The position numbers were made by a program, and so were the translations under genes. DNA of 64,000 nucleotides from positions 33,501 to 97,500 of the forward strand of contig JAOPHQ010005474.1 of the NCBI GenBank assembly GCA_030340625.1, in the 5' to 3' direction. How positions within the stretch are numbered: the stretch's first letter is position 1; the number at the start of each line of letters is the position of its first letter. Positions 47,907 through 60,914 of the stretch are shown here, one piece after another. A model generated the notes under the pieces. It saw nothing but the letters and a program-made list of their open reading frames with translations, was not told the origin of the DNA and ran no database searches. The stretch comes from Merluccius polli. Its lineage: Eukaryota; Chordata; Actinopteri; Gadiformes; Merlucciidae.

Positions 47907-48490
47907 CCGATACCAACCACACCACTACCGCCGCCGATACCAACCACACCACTACCGCCACCGATACCAACCACACCACTACCACCGCCGATACCAACCA
48001 CACCACTACCACCACCGATACCAACCACACCACTACCGCCGCCGATACCAACCACACCACTACCACCGCCAATACCAACCACACCACTACCACCACCGAT
48101 ACCAACCACACCACTACCGCCGCCGATACCAACCACACCACTACCATCGCCGATAACAACCACACCACTACCACCGCCGATACCAACCACACCACTACCG
48201 CCGCCGATACCAACCACACCACTACCGCCACCGATACCAACCACACCACTACCGCCGCCGATACCAACCACACCACTACCGCCGCCGATACCAACCACAC
48301 CACTACCGCCGCCGATACCAACCACACCACTACCGCCGCCGATACAAACCACACCACTACCGCCGCTGATACCAACCAAACCGCACCATTACCACCACCA
48401 ATACCAACCACACCACTACCACCAACAATACCAACCACACCACACCATTACCACCGCCAATACAAACCACACCACTGCCAATACCACCGT
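47907..48490. repeat. 27-bp minisatellite, about 17 regular plus degraded copies
   Basis: Units run ATACCAACCACACCACTACC followed by GCCGCCG, ACCGCCG, GCCACCG or similar. Regular to about 48375, then degenerating. The unit is divisible by three, giving long simple-peptide open frames on both strands (GVVGIGGGS on the minus strand); these are not convincing genes. Confidence 0.95.
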
Positions 48491-48800
48491 TATTACCAAA
48501 ATCATTACCACCACCATTGCCATGACTACCATGATCCACACTGTCATCATCACCATCACAACCACCTCCACCACCAACATCTTCAGTCCACCTTCACCAC
48601 CAACACCATCCCCAACATCACTCCTACCAACACCACCTCCACCATGACAACTACCTCAACCACCACCACCACCACCACCACAACCTCCACCATCACAACT
48701 ACCACAACCACCACCACCATCTCCACCATCACAACTACCTCAACCACCACCATCCTCATTCCAATACCATTTCCAATACCACCACCACCAACCTCCCTAC
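48491..48800. repeat. CCA/CAT-rich triplet region
   Basis: ACCACCACCACCACC and ATCACAACTACC phrases continue from the minisatellite; TCCACCATCACAACTACC is repeated at 48688 and 48722. Confidence 0.85.
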
Positions 48801-48843
48801 CCCACCTCCCCCACTAGAGGCTGGATGGGCAGCTTGTTCAATG

Positions 48844-48945
<102 letters not shown>

Positions 48946-49159
48946 AAGGGGGGTGAAACTCTTCTAGCTTGAGCGCTAACACCTGTGGCAGGTGGGCCTG
49001 CGTAGCCTGCAGTCTGACTGCTGAGTCCTGGCGTCGGGCGCTGATTTATGAGCAGCTCGCTTCAGTTGTCGTTAGTCGTCTGATGAAGAACACTGAAACA
49101 AAGTGAGGGCTTTCCTTTTCCTTTGTGTTTATAACATACTTTATCTGCGGGCATGTGGT

Positions 49160-49391
49160 GTGCGTATGTGTGTGTGAGTGAGTGAGTGAAAGGAGCAGAG
49201 AGAGCATGTGTCTGTGTGTGTTTCTATGCATGTGTGTGTGTGTGTGCGTTTATGCATTTGTGCTTTTACGTGTGTGTGTGTGTGTGTTTATGCATGTGTG
49301 CATTTGTGTGCGTGTCTGTGTGTGTATGCATGTGTCCGCTTGCGTGCATGTGTGTGTATGCATGTGCGTGTGTGTGTGTGTGTGTGTGTGA
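49160..49391. repeat. Complex (TG)n
   Basis: TG tracts with recurring TTTATGCAT(T/G)TG and GTATGCATGTG spacers. Confidence 0.87.
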
Positions 49392-49594
49392 GGGCTAGCC
49401 TGTGGACGTGTGTGGTTTTCCTCCATCTTGTTCCCAGAAGGGGAAGGCTCATGTTCTCTCTCTAACTCGTCCTGGTGCAGGGTCAATTGCAACCAGTTGG
49501 CCACCAGTCTGCTCCAAAATAAACATTTGGAGAGAGGAGAGGCACAGGCAGGTAGCTGGGGGCTCATGGGGATTGGTTCGCTCTCCTCTACTCT

Positions 49595-49800
49595 ACCACT
49601 CCTCTCTCTACCTTTCTCTCTCACTCTTTCTGTGTGTCTCTTGCTCTCTCTTTCTTCTTTCTTTCTGCATCTCCCTCTCTCTCGCTCTCTCCCTCTCTCT
49701 CTCAGCTCCCTCCCTCTCTGCCTCTCTTGCTCTCTCTCTCTCGCTCTCACTCTCTCGCTCTGGCTCTCTCTTGCTCTCTCTACCTCTCTCTACCTCCAGC
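49595..49800. repeat. CT-rich tract
   Basis: CTCTCTCG and CTCCCTCT units over about 205 bp. Confidence 0.87.
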
Positions 49801-49957
49801 CTGGCCAGGTTCTGATGGCAAAAAGCTGTCAGACTAACCACTCTGCCATCCAGCTGGCAGGCATCAGGCTGGCTGACTGGTTGGCTGTATTATTGACTGG
49901 TTCAATGACTGGACAGACTGTCCTGGTTGAAAGGCTGGTTGGATTGTTGCCTGTGTG

Positions 49958-50305
49958 TAGGGCATGGCAATTCTTCAATATTATCACTTATCGATGTCTT
50001 TGAATAGTATTGTATCGTCATGAAATTAAGACATCCACTTATCCTGATACCCAGTTTTGTAGTATAAATTAATAACGATGAGAAGATATGCCATTAAAAT
50101 GACCAAATATGAGGTTTTATACATCACTGAGAAAGGAAAACTAGTTTTAGTCCGATACAATTCTTGAAATCTCCATATGCTTTTTAATTTAATGACCCTC
50201 AGTTAGACTGGTAATTTGAATTCATTCAACATATCGTGATATTCATCGGTGTAAAGTTCCTTATAATTGTGGTGATAATACATTTTTCTATATCGTCCAG
50301 CCCTA
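49958..50305. mobile_element. Probable MITE
   Basis: Starts TAGGGCATGGCAAT and ends ATCGTCCAGCCCTA, near-inverted repeats. The AT-rich interior has TATTGTATCGTCATG and CATATCGTGATATTCATCGG. The ending resembles fish hAT-type MITEs. No clear target duplication. Confidence 0.55.
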
Positions 50306-52840
50306 TGGGTATATAGATTTTCTCTGGATGGACGGACAGCTGTCTGTCTGTCTGACTGACTGAATGTCATGACCAACTGGCTGACTGGTCTCTGTGAGTC
50401 ACAGAGAGATCAGTGGCTCGTTTAGCAGCCCTCCTAGACGACCACAGGCGGTGGCTAGGAGACACCACAATGCTTAGATTGATGTGTACTGTATACACTC
50501 AAAAACATGAAGTCTAAAGAAAAGAGAGGGAGGACATCTCATCGTACAAGCTGTCAGGGGTGTATGGGGTTGGGGGGGGGGGGGGTATGGTTCTTATTTA
50601 GAGGCTGGCAGTGTTTGCACAAATCTCCTGCCTCTGCCTGCCCCAGAGTAACCCCCCGCCCCTCCCGCTCCCTCCTTCTGGTAGAGTCAGGTCTTCTGGT
50701 GGAAGTGTATAAGAGATCAGCCAGATAGAGTGAGAAAGACTGGGCCTCCTTCTCCTCCTCCTCCTCCTCCCTCTCCTCCTACCCTCAGGTTTTTGAGGCT
50801 GATGACCGGAGACTCCTGTAAACCAGGTCCAGGGAACGCTCCCTCCACCTTCTCCACCACCAGCAGCAGAACTATAGCCCACATTAATCAGCCTCCCATT
50901 TCCTCACATCAGACCGCGTGCCCATCAGAAAACGGTGGTCTGTGGCATATGTATGAGCAGGGTATACATGTAACGGTGTCTGTCTGTCTGTAGGGCTGTC
51001 TGCCTGTCCTTTTGTCTCTGGGTCAATCTGTATTTGTATAGATATTGAACATATTTTTTCCAGAGAAACTGCCAACTGAACGTGACTAAAACAAGCAATT
51101 GTATTCATTCTTTGAATATACTTCTATTTAACAATATGTTTACACTCATTACTGCACACCTTTCCTGCTAAATGAATAATTTAAAAGGAAATAGTGCATT
51201 TGAAATCAGTGTGCGTGTAGCGGCAGCAATACTGTTTATTTCCGAAAGAATACAAATGATCTCTGAAAAGCCGTTCTCACTAGTTTATAGTCATGCATTG
51301 TTGGCCTACAGTTCCTCCCTAACGTTTTTCGGCGTCGTAACAAGTGACTTTTGCATGGAACATCAGAATCGATCATTTTGTCGAATGTTATAATTGCTTC
51401 TCTTTGTGGGCCGGTTGAGTTATTTTACTCCTGGACCAGACTTCCTCTGAGCAGGAGCGAGCGGGGTTAGAGGTCACCAGGAGGAGGCGAGGGGGGGGGG
51501 GGGTTGACTGGGAGGTGGAGGGGTTGGGTGCAGACGGGGGTGCGGTGGGGGGAGAGGGGGGGTCTGTCTGGGAAAGTGAAAGCATGCAGTCAGACAGTGG
51601 CAGAGGGCTGTGTGCTGCTCATTCATATACAGGTGCTTATAATTTGCAGTGTGTGATTAATCATTGTTGTGTTAGCGGCTGACGTCTTGTTTAACGGATC
51701 TGTCCATCTCCCCCCCCCCTGCCCTCTCTGCTGTTGGAAGGTGGGTCGTCATATTCACACATACACACACACACACACATGCACGCTTGGACATACATGC
51801 AGTCATCACATTTGTATGTATGGCATGCATACATAGGAGAAGGCCGTGATTTTAAACTTCAACCTCTCTCACGTGCTTAACTCGATGATGACACCAAATG
51901 GAGTCAATGTGTTTGCAGACATCGGATCAATCAGTTGCTGCTTCCCAGCGCAACAGCTGCTAAGCGAGTGTGTGACAGAACATGTCGTAGGGTTACTGTG
52001 GTCGGGTGGGGAGGAACCCTCAGAAAGGACTGCTGGTCCAAAGCAGAGACCCTGATAACAATCATATGGTTAAGAATCAGAATTAGGATCTACATCTGAA
52101 TTTGAATTGGCTTCAAGAGTCATTAGAAAGGGTCATGCTTGCTCTCACACATGCAAGGGATTTTAATCTGTTTTTTTTGTTTTTTTCAGTCACTCTGAAT
52201 TGCTGAACATGAATAGTCTAAAATGGCAACGCAGCTCTGAGCACGCAAAAACCATGTATGCGCACACATACCAACGCACATGATGCACATGAAACACCCC
52301 CGCACAGACACACACCTGCAGAGCATTCACTTGCAAGAGCCACATACACATACTCACATGTGTAAAAAAATACACACAGGCAAACAAACATTTGCACGAC
52401 CCACTCACACACACATTTACACACACGCATGCACACACGCACACATAGCAAGTACACACATACATACATACTGTACATACACGCACACACACACCTAAAC
52501 TGTGTCATCCTTTTTTCTTCTTGTTCCACTGTCTCCTCTGGGCTCTGAAGTCGCTTCTGGATCTGAACGTGTAAACACATAAAAGAGAGCTGGAGGCCCA
52601 GCATTGGGCCAAGTGCAACATGTGTGTGTGTGTGTGTGTGTGCGGTGGTGGCAGGACACACAGCGACCCGTGTGTTCTGCTGGGTGTTTGCTTTGGGGTG
52701 GGGCGGGGGGGGGCAACAGGGCGGTCCACTGGGCTGTAAATCAGAACCATGACGGACAGGAAGTTAATCTGTCTCCCTGTGTGTCATTAACCTAACCTCC
52801 CAGATACCTGCACATCCTCCTGACACACACATGGATCTAT
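50306..52840. other. Mixed intron sequence
   Basis: No exon recognised. Poly-G near 50571-50585 and 51491-51504, (CTC)n at 50748-50775, short CA at 51762-51779, scattered CA-rich bases at 52255-52495, TG at 52620-52641. Confidence 0.5.
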
Positions 52841-52846
52841 ATCATA

Positions 52847-53258
52847 CACACACATACATACATACATACATACATACATACATACATACATACATACATA
52901 CATACATACACACAGTGTACATACACATACGTATACATAACATACACATTACACACACACACACACACACACACACAAATCTATATTGCACGCACACATA
53001 CATAACATACACATTACACACACACACTAACACACACATACATTACTAAAATACATTACATACATACGTATATACATATACATTACACACATACATACAC
53101 ACACACGTATACATAACTAAAACGTAACACACACACTTACAAGCACATACATTACGTAAATACATTACACACATATACATACGTCACATTACATACATTA
53201 TGTATACACGCACAAATACAGCATACATACATAGAAGTGCACACAGAAGTATTTGCGT

Positions 53259-53300
<42 letters not shown>
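52847..53300. repeat. (ACAT)n and (CA)n compound region
   Basis: About 14 ACAT units at 52853-52909, then mixed ACATTACACAC and ATACATAAC units, ending in (CA)n at 53262-53300. Confidence 0.92.
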
Positions 53301-53302
<2 letters not shown>

Positions 53303-53594
53303 ACCACAGAAGCGCATTTGGAAGATGGGGGGAGAGGAAAAGAGAAGCATAGGTTACATAGACACATATGGTGAACACACACTGAGCTGTGCTGCAGTCA
53401 GGAGTTCATCTGCCACATCTGTCACATCTGTCCGAGCAGAGCCAGCAGCACCTAAAGCAGCTTCTGGTGTCTCTGCTCCAGGCTAAGCATCCTGGCTCCT
53501 GCGCCCTCGTAGCTTCTCCACCTTCTCCTAAGCAGCTTAACAGTGGATCCTATTCTATTGAGACTTTTGGGTGGATTCACCTGGCGGGAACATG

Positions 53595-53835
53595 TAGCGT
53601 GACGCTAGCATGTAGGGTTTCTGTCAAGTTAGCATCTAGGGATGCCTTCATGTATATATACATGACATTTGCATGTAGGGATTCTGTTGGCATATATAAT
53701 GGAAGTTATGGATTCTGTTTATTAGCATGCAAACATGAAGTAGACATGTAGGTATCCATCCATGTAAACATGAAGTCAGCATGTTGTTATCCTATGTAGA
53801 TTGAGTTAGCGTGAAGTTAGCATGTGGGAGCTCTG
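53595..53835. repeat. Degenerate tandem repeat
   Basis: GCATGTAGGG(T/A)TTCTGT and GTTAGCAT phrases recur at irregular spacing of roughly 30-60 bp. Confidence 0.7.
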
Positions 53836-54435
53836 TCTCAGTCTGATCTTGTCTTTTTTTGATCAAACATATGCTAGTACTCACCATTTCCAAATGGTGC
53901 ACGTTTGACCCAATGAACCAACCGGGTTCTGCAAATAGCCGCTACAACCCCCCTCTGTGAATGCATGCACAGTGCCACGGTGCTCGTCGTTTCATGCAAA
54001 CCCGGCTCTCTTTCATAATTCTCCCGTGGCACTTCCTAATTGTAGTTATTTCAGGCCGTCTGACACATAGCTGGATGAAGGAGGACCACCTCATCTGTAC
54101 ATGGTTCGCTTGGACTGTGTCCATCAGAAAGACCTGGAGCGGATCCAACACCCCCCCTACCGCCATCCCTCAGAACAACCTCCACCTCGCCGAACCACCT
54201 CCACCATCCCCAATTATAACATGATGGAGCTGTTTGAGCTCCATGGCGCTGAATCTCATTTAGGGTTTTGTGTCCACAACTCAACATGTGTGAAATGAAC
54301 CCAGCGGGACCTTCTTTTTTTGTAATTCTTTTTTGTAAAATCATTTTTTTTGTCTCTTTGTGGCCTGTAACTGTTTATCCACATGTGAATGCGATGCATG
54401 TTTTCACATGGAGTTTGAAGCCCCCATGCTAAATA

Positions 54436-54640
54436 GGGGGGCAGGATAGTGTAGTGGCTGGAGTCAAGAGTTGGACTCCCAGCCAAAAGGTACCCGGTTC
54501 GATCCCCCATGTCCATAGTACCTGTAGGCATCCTTGAGCAAGATGCCCTAACCCCTTACCTGCTCGATAATGACATGTATTTGAATTCACTTTGGATAAG
54601 AGCGTCGTCTAACTGACTAAATAGTAAATTCAACTGGTTT
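54436..54640 (+). mobile_element. tRNA-derived SINE
   Basis: The head has A-box-like TAGTGTAGTGG (54448) and B-box GGTTCGATCCC (54497). The body has CTTGAGCAAGATGCCCTAAC. The tail has CACTTTGGATAAGAGCGTCG and AACTGACTAAATAG. Polymerase III promoter boxes are well spaced. Confidence 0.82.
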
Positions 54641-55435
54641 GCAATAGGAACATATTCTCAAACGCTCTGCGAAAATCTGAATCGTAAACACACAAAAAAA
54701 AAGCAAAGCGGCTATTTTACAACTGTGAGACAATGGATCTGCACCACTGACAATGAATCCGTGACCTACAGCCTCAAACCATGTTTGTTTGACCTTATTT
54801 CTTTAATCACCGTGGATACCGTCCCTGTGTCCCAGGAAAATACTTTAGGCTGGTCTTAATGGAGCAGCTCAAAGACTCATCTTTCGCTGACATCACCAGG
54901 GAAGTATAGCTTATGTTTCCAGCATGACTAGGACCAGCTCCACCGTCCGCACACACGCACGCACCGTTTGTCTACTCCACATAAAACATTAAACACATTT
55001 TAGAGGAAAATGTATATTCTGAAAAAATAAACTTGCAAGCGCGATGCATGCTGTAAATGTTGTGTGCAAATTTTAAAGACACACCCAGGCTTCATAGAAC
55101 GGACACAGTAAAGTAAAGACAAAATAGAAAGAGACATTTGGTAGAGAAACTCAAAGCAAACTGTCAAGCTACAGTTAATATAGATCCCATTTTCCCCACT
55201 GCCCCCCCCCCCCCCGCCCACACCAGACCAATTAATTACCACCAATTCAAATAATGATTGCAAATAATCATACAAACAATACACGATCCCTGCCACTGCT
55301 GATTGCGTCGTTACGGCATCGAACCACTGCCGTATGTAACACAATCGCCTTCTCTCATCAGCGCCTAAACCACCAGTGCGCGAGCAGAGCTGAATTATGC
55401 AACGTTAGGAAAGGGAGAGATTGAGCGCTACCCCC

Positions 55436-55550
55436 GGCTAGCGTGACTCCATTAGCAATGTTAGCACACTAATGCTTGAGGCTAACCATGTTAGCATACT
55501 AACGCTGTAGGCTAACCACGCCAATGCTGTACCCTAACCTTAGCAATTCC
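55436..55550. repeat. Degenerate GTTAGC/GCTAAC tandem
   Basis: GGCTAACCATGTTAGCATAC and GGCTAACCACGCCAATGC are variants of a roughly 38-bp unit. Confidence 0.75.
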
Positions 55551-55658
55551 CAGTGTTTCAGAATTTCTTTTTCACCCAACTTTTCATTCCGGGAACAGGG
55601 GACAACAGGGGCACTGTTGTGTTTGTGCTAGAGGGGACCCCTGCCCTATACCCCTACC

Positions 55659-55688
55659 CCCCCCCCCCCCCCCCCACCACCCCCCCCG
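55659..55688. repeat. Poly-C tract
   Basis: C runs interrupted by ACCA; a shorter run is at 55202-55216. Confidence 0.88.
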
Positions 55689-56507
55689 CCAAACCCATAT
55701 CCCTTTTTCATGTGGTGGAACATGTTTCGACTGTGTTTGGCCAGTGATGGCTGAGTGCTCATACACTTTGGTAATGGCTTCCTGCCCTTAACTCTCACGC
55801 TACAGCCAGGGACAGAGATGAAGGGGAAGGAGGAGGTGGGTGCACTAAAGCTACTGCCACAGGTCCCGTTCCTAATGTGCTGCAGTGGACCCAGCCTCCA
55901 CCTTCTTCCTCCCTCTCTCCTTCCCTGCCTGCTTGTCTGCCAACTGAGGGGAGAGAGGGAGAGAGAGAGAGACCACCCTGTCAGCTTCTCCCTCTTTCTG
56001 TTTCTCTGTATCTCTGTCTCTGTCTCACTCTCTCTCTCTCGACCAACCGTATCTCTCGCCTCAAACAGTTTCTGAACCGCAAGATCAAATCACTCCTCAG
56101 GAATGTCTGTCGTTTTGCTTTCGTTCCCTTTGTTCCCTGCATCATTTAGCTTTACCTGCCCCATCTAACTCCACCTCATACACGCATGAGAGAGAGGGAG
56201 GGAGGGAGAGAGAGTCTAACTGACAAAGTGACAGAATTGTTTAAGGGTTCATTTTTTTTTCAATACAGTATTTCATAGACCCATCATTTCTCCCATGATG
56301 CATCTCCCAAAATGTCAGCCAGCAAATGTTCCCTCGAGGTGACGTCTGGCCCGGCCTCAATTTCCGCGAGGCGGCCTGTTCCATGAGGAAACTCCTATAC
56401 GAATGTCTGCATTCACAAAACTTGTTTCAACGCCGCAGTCCCAATGTTGTTGTGGTGCATTCAAATCCCACCACCGGACTAGCCATGTTAACGCTTCAAA
56501 ACACTTA

Positions 56508-56632
56508 CTATGGAACAGCATTGTGGAGTGATTAGGGTGTCTGACGCCCAGCCGAAAGGTACTGGGTTCAATCCCCAATGACTACAACCTACCTGCATAG
56601 GCATCCGTGAGCATGAAACCTAACCCCCTTCC
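56508..56632 (+). mobile_element. tRNA-derived SINE, truncated
   Basis: GTGGAGTGATTAGGGTG in the A-box position, GGGTTCAATCCC as B box (56564), then GCATCCGTGAGCATGAAACC. Same family as 54436 but lacking the tail. Confidence 0.7.
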
Positions 56633-56814
56633 AGCTCCTTACTAACAAGATCACCACACGCGCAAGCGCGTCGATCGTAGTTTATAATCTGTTAAAAAAG
56701 TTATTGTTGACCGACTTTGTGAGGAAGATTCACTCTCTCTCAGCTGAGGGTCCAGCCAGCGCCTTCACAGAGAGGCAGAGAGCGGGTCTACTCTGCTCTA
56801 TCTATCTAGACACA

Positions 56815-56925
56815 GGGTGTTAACAAGTAATTAAAGAATTTACTGCCTCACTAAAACTCCATTATTGCTGTTCACTGCCAATTATTGGCTTCATTATGAG
56901 CTTTTATGGACGCAGGTGAGTGTGT
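56815..56925. promoter_or_regulatory. Candidate conserved non-coding element
   Basis: AAGTAATTAAAGAATTTACT, CCATTATTGCTG, CTGCCAATTATTGGC (palindromic core) and TTCATTATGAGC: dense homeodomain-type cores, no repeat. Confidence 0.38.
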
Positions 56926-57280
56926 GTGGAGGTGGGGGGGAAGGAGAAGGTGGGAGGGGCCTGTTCCGCTGGAGTGGCGCCGCTTCGAGCCTGTCATTGT
57001 CTTAAAATAACCAGAGTGTCCCATCCGCATCCAGTGAACCCAGGGAAAATATACAAGCCCATAATGTCACTTTGGGCCTCTTTGACATCTAACGCTGCAT
57101 TGTTAAGTAGGCTGTTATTCTTTAAGTTAAAAAAAAGGACATTTCTTTGCACATTTATTTTCATAGCATCTTTCATTTTCACACAAGAGCGGATATTTTG
57201 CTTCTCTTTCAGCCGTGGGCCAACCCCAACCCCCCCCTTCCCCCCCCCCACCCACCCACCCACTCCTCACCCCTTCTCTC

Positions 57281-57284
<4 letters not shown>

Positions 57285-57347
<63 letters not shown>
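57285..57347. repeat. (CT)n microsatellite
   Basis: About 31 CT units, preceded by C-rich sequence from 57225. Confidence 0.95.
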
Positions 57348-57348
<1 letters not shown>

Positions 57349-57349
57349 A

Positions 57350-59820
57350 ACCAACCACTGCCTTTGTCTCTTGTCCGTCCACTAGGTGCCAGTAGCGACA
57401 AGGAGCTCTGGGTGCGAGTAGCGATGAGTTATTTCACGCGGGGGTTTGAACTGGTTAAAAAAAGTTTAGAGGGGGTTAGCCTCACTGACTAGCTAGCTGG
57501 CTATGTCCACACACCAGTCAGTTGGTCGGTCAGCATTGGTAATGGACGCGGGTGAAAGCGGTATTAAAGTGGATTAACGCTGGGTGTATGTGATTCAGCT
57601 TCAGCCCTGACGTTCCCCATTCACTCTCCTCTATGTGATCCATCATCCAGCTCTGTGGCCTGGAACCAGCAGCCTCTTTGCTAGTAGCTAGTATCACATA
57701 GCAGAACGGACCCTGTCGTCCGGATGCTTTTAAAGAAATATTCCTTTCAATTATTTGGCCATTCATATTCGTCCTTGCGTTTCCTCTCCTTTTGTTATTT
57801 TTTATTTTACATGATGTGTGTACAGTGCAGATTTACTAATTCAATTCAAGCTGAACAACTCAATAATTTGCAGAGAAAAGGGGTTACCTTTCAGTTATTT
57901 CAATTACCAACCAAGTCTACAGTTTATTTATTACATTTTTTAGGGTAAAATTTTAAAATTGTATATATTTTTTCCGATTCAATTCAACATTTTATTCTGC
58001 TTAAACTAATGCTGCCTTGCTTATAGGTAGCTGAACGGTAGTAGCATGTGCGGGTGTAACGAAGCGTATTTATTTACTCCCCCTTGCCCCATCGATGGAT
58101 GGTGGAGACGGCATTCCTTTAACGGTTTGGTAATTTAACGCGTGCAAACAAGAGTGATGCGGAATGATTACCGTAAAATAGCGTGTAATCACTGTAATAA
58201 CATGAATGCAGGCATACGGCGAATGTGCACATTCACACGCCTACACACACACACACACACACAATGAACAGGAAAATTGTGACTGCCTGCACAAATTGGT
58301 GTTTGCCTTGTTTTAAAATATTGTATCACCTTTTCGAATACTAAGGTGATAGAATACATGACAATTTATTTGGAAAATCACCACAGTTGGAGGGCATAGA
58401 AGAAGAAAGATGATCTCTGTTTTAAAACTTTGCAGCTAAAGCAATAATCTGGTAGCGGAAAGGCCCTTTTTTTTTGTTAACTTGTACTGGTTTATTTAAG
58501 GCAATGTGAAATGTCTTCAGAGTGTAGATTAATTCAATAGAAAGACATATTGCCAAGTAAAACAGGGTGTTAATGAGGGACAATAGCAAGAATGTGATTT
58601 CAGCCTTCAGAATATGATGTATCATGTAGAAGTGATGAAACAGGTACTGGCTAGCTGTGTGATGCTAGCAAGCTTTGTGTTGCTGGCCAGCTGTGTGTAA
58701 TGTATTACCTGCCATCATCAACATGGTAATTCCAAAATAACATTTTTGGTTGCTTGGCGCTGGTCGAATTTGTCATAAAAATAAATAAATAAATAAATTC
58801 TGAACAATTCAGTTTCTTAAATAAGTGAACAATTTGACTGTAGAAAAAGTCTTTATGATGTCCTGTTGTCTTAGACACAGGGGACGTCATGGCAAACTCT
58901 AATTTGAACAGTGAATTAGCCGTTAAGTCCGCAGTGAAAGACGGCACTCTGCTTTGTGAAACATTGTTGGCATTTCGCTTGTTTTTTTGCATTTCAATTA
59001 GACGTGTGGTAATGTGATGACATGGTAAAGATAAGGTTGGGTAATTAAACAAACAACTGTTGGAAAAGAGGTGGGTGGAGGAATGAAATCAACACATATC
59101 AACAACACATTCATCAATGCTGTCAGTTACAAAAATAACAATCTGTAGGATTAGTAGCAATGTGGGCACTCATCATGTTGTTACTTGAGCTACTAGCATA
59201 ACTGAGTCACTTTTGATGGTATGGTCGAGAAGTTTTTTTCCCCCCTGGGGCATGTGAAAACTTGTGCAAGCAAGTCCTACATTAATAATTACAATTAAAC
59301 AAACAAAATGAAAGATGGTATAGTCAGGGCCGATTATTGTGTTTGTGTCATTTTCCTCTTTTAATGTACATTTTTATTAACATTCCTATACTCACTCAAG
59401 AACGACAGGAACCGGATGTATGCTACACTAAAATAACCGAACCTCTCAGCTGTGAAAATGACATTGCACCAATGTCATTTTAGCTTAGATTGTTCCATTG
59501 CCCCTTCCTTTGTATCAGTCCTGTGGACACGTCTCTAGTTTACATAGCAGGGACAGGGATTTAGGTGCTATACGTCGTCGTGTGTACATTCGTCCTGACA
59601 GGTGATCTTATCGACGTGGACCCATTTTGTTTGTGTGAAAACATCAGTTACACCTGGTTTTGCATCCTTTAAGCCTTTTCTTTTCTGCTGCCCCTTGTCT
59701 TCCGCTTCCGTGCCACCGGCCGCGCACATTTGCATGGGGCCGTCTAGAGGGATCGAACACACAACAGGCGTCAGAAAATAGACACAGTTGGTACACAGGA
59801 GGTGTTCCACGCTATGATGG
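57350..59820. other. Unique AT-rich intron sequence
   Basis: No exon recognised. Short CA tract at 58243-58262, AAAT units at 58781-58799, small GCTAGC-rich tandem at 58650-58700. Confidence 0.5.
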
Positions 59821-59822
59821 AT

Positions 59823-59835
59823 GTCTCTCTCTCTC

Positions 59836-59868
<33 letters not shown>

Positions 59869-59892
59869 GTCTCTGTCTCTCTGTTTCTGTTT
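59823..59892. repeat. (CT)n with CTGT variants
   Basis: CTCTCTCTGTCTCTGTCTCT-type units. Confidence 0.93.
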
Positions 59893-60419
59893 CTGTACAG
59901 TCTCACCCGTCTATCCATCTGTCGACGGGGGCAACCATTTATAACTTATCACTCACGCTCCTGTCATCTTCGTCAGGTCTGGGCAGGTCACACTGTTGAA
60001 CTTTAGCACCATGTGTTTAGCGGATGTTTAGCAGCAGCGACGTGACCCAATTCACCCTCATATTCACCCCACCCCCCCCCACCCACCCACCCATCTTCCT
60101 GACAGTCTTTCTCACCACTTGGTGAATCATTGTTGTTGTAAGAAGTATGTAAGAAGCATCCATGATCCATTCATCGTCCAATTTTCTAAATCGCTTATTT
60201 TTTATTTCCACTATTTATTAGCCAAGAAGCCAAGAAAGCGGCGTACAGGCTGCTTGGTACGGGGGGGGTGGGGTGGGGGGGGGTTAGGGCGGGGGTTAAA
60301 TACCCGTACATCACACCGCTGTTGGGATTATCTCTTTTCCGCGTGGCTTCCCAGCGATACGTTTTAGCCAAGGGTTGTTGCGCTGTGGCAAAGGTGTGGC
60401 TTTCAAAAAGAGACCATTC

Positions 60420-60468
60420 GGTGTGTGTGTGTGTGTGTGTGTGTGGGGTGGGGGGGGGGGGGGGGGGC
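60420..60468. repeat. (GT)n then poly-G
   Basis: About 12 GT units followed by GGGG runs. Confidence 0.93.
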
Positions 60469-60589
60469 GCAGTAAGGGTGTGTGGGCTAGGTGGCTCTTT
60501 CATCTGAGCTGATTCACGGCCGCTGACCTGCGATGGCGAGGGGAAGCGGCGACGGCGGAAAGCTGACACCGCGCTCCTTCTGAGGCGAT

Positions 60590-60630
60590 AACAGAAGGAG
60601 AAGGAGGAGGAGAAGGAGAAGGAGAAGTGG
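60590..60630. repeat. (GGAGAA)n-like purine tract
   Basis: AGAAGGAGAAGGAGGAGGAG units. Confidence 0.88.
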
Positions 60631-60708
60631 TGGTCGCTGGAATGCCGGTGTGTTTGCAGAACCAGGGCAGATGAGACGTGTACTCGACAGGGGCCCAGTG
60701 TTGTTAAA

Positions 60709-60721
60709 CCCCCCCCCCCCC

Positions 60722-60781
<60 letters not shown>

Positions 60782-60783
60782 GT
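60709..60783. repeat. Poly-C then (CT)n
   Basis: About 15 C, then about 28 CT units with GT changes. Confidence 0.93.
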
Positions 60784-60914
60784 CATTGGAGAAGGCTTGT
60801 CTTGTGTGTTTAAGCAGGGTATGAGCGCAGCGAGAGAGACCAGTCTGGGTGGGTATTCGTCTCCACTCCCGGGGGGCAGGAAAATGTGATTGCAAAGAAT
60901 ATGTGTGATGAATC

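Noticed and set aside
47873..48438. GVVGIGGGS-type repeat protein on the minus strand and a Tyr-Gln-Pro-His repeat on the plus strand
   Set aside because: A direct reading of the 27-bp minisatellite; both strands and several frames are open, with no promoter or domain evidence.
54440..54520. A functional tRNA gene
   Set aside because: The A and B boxes are present, but the acceptor stem does not close and a SINE body and tail follow.
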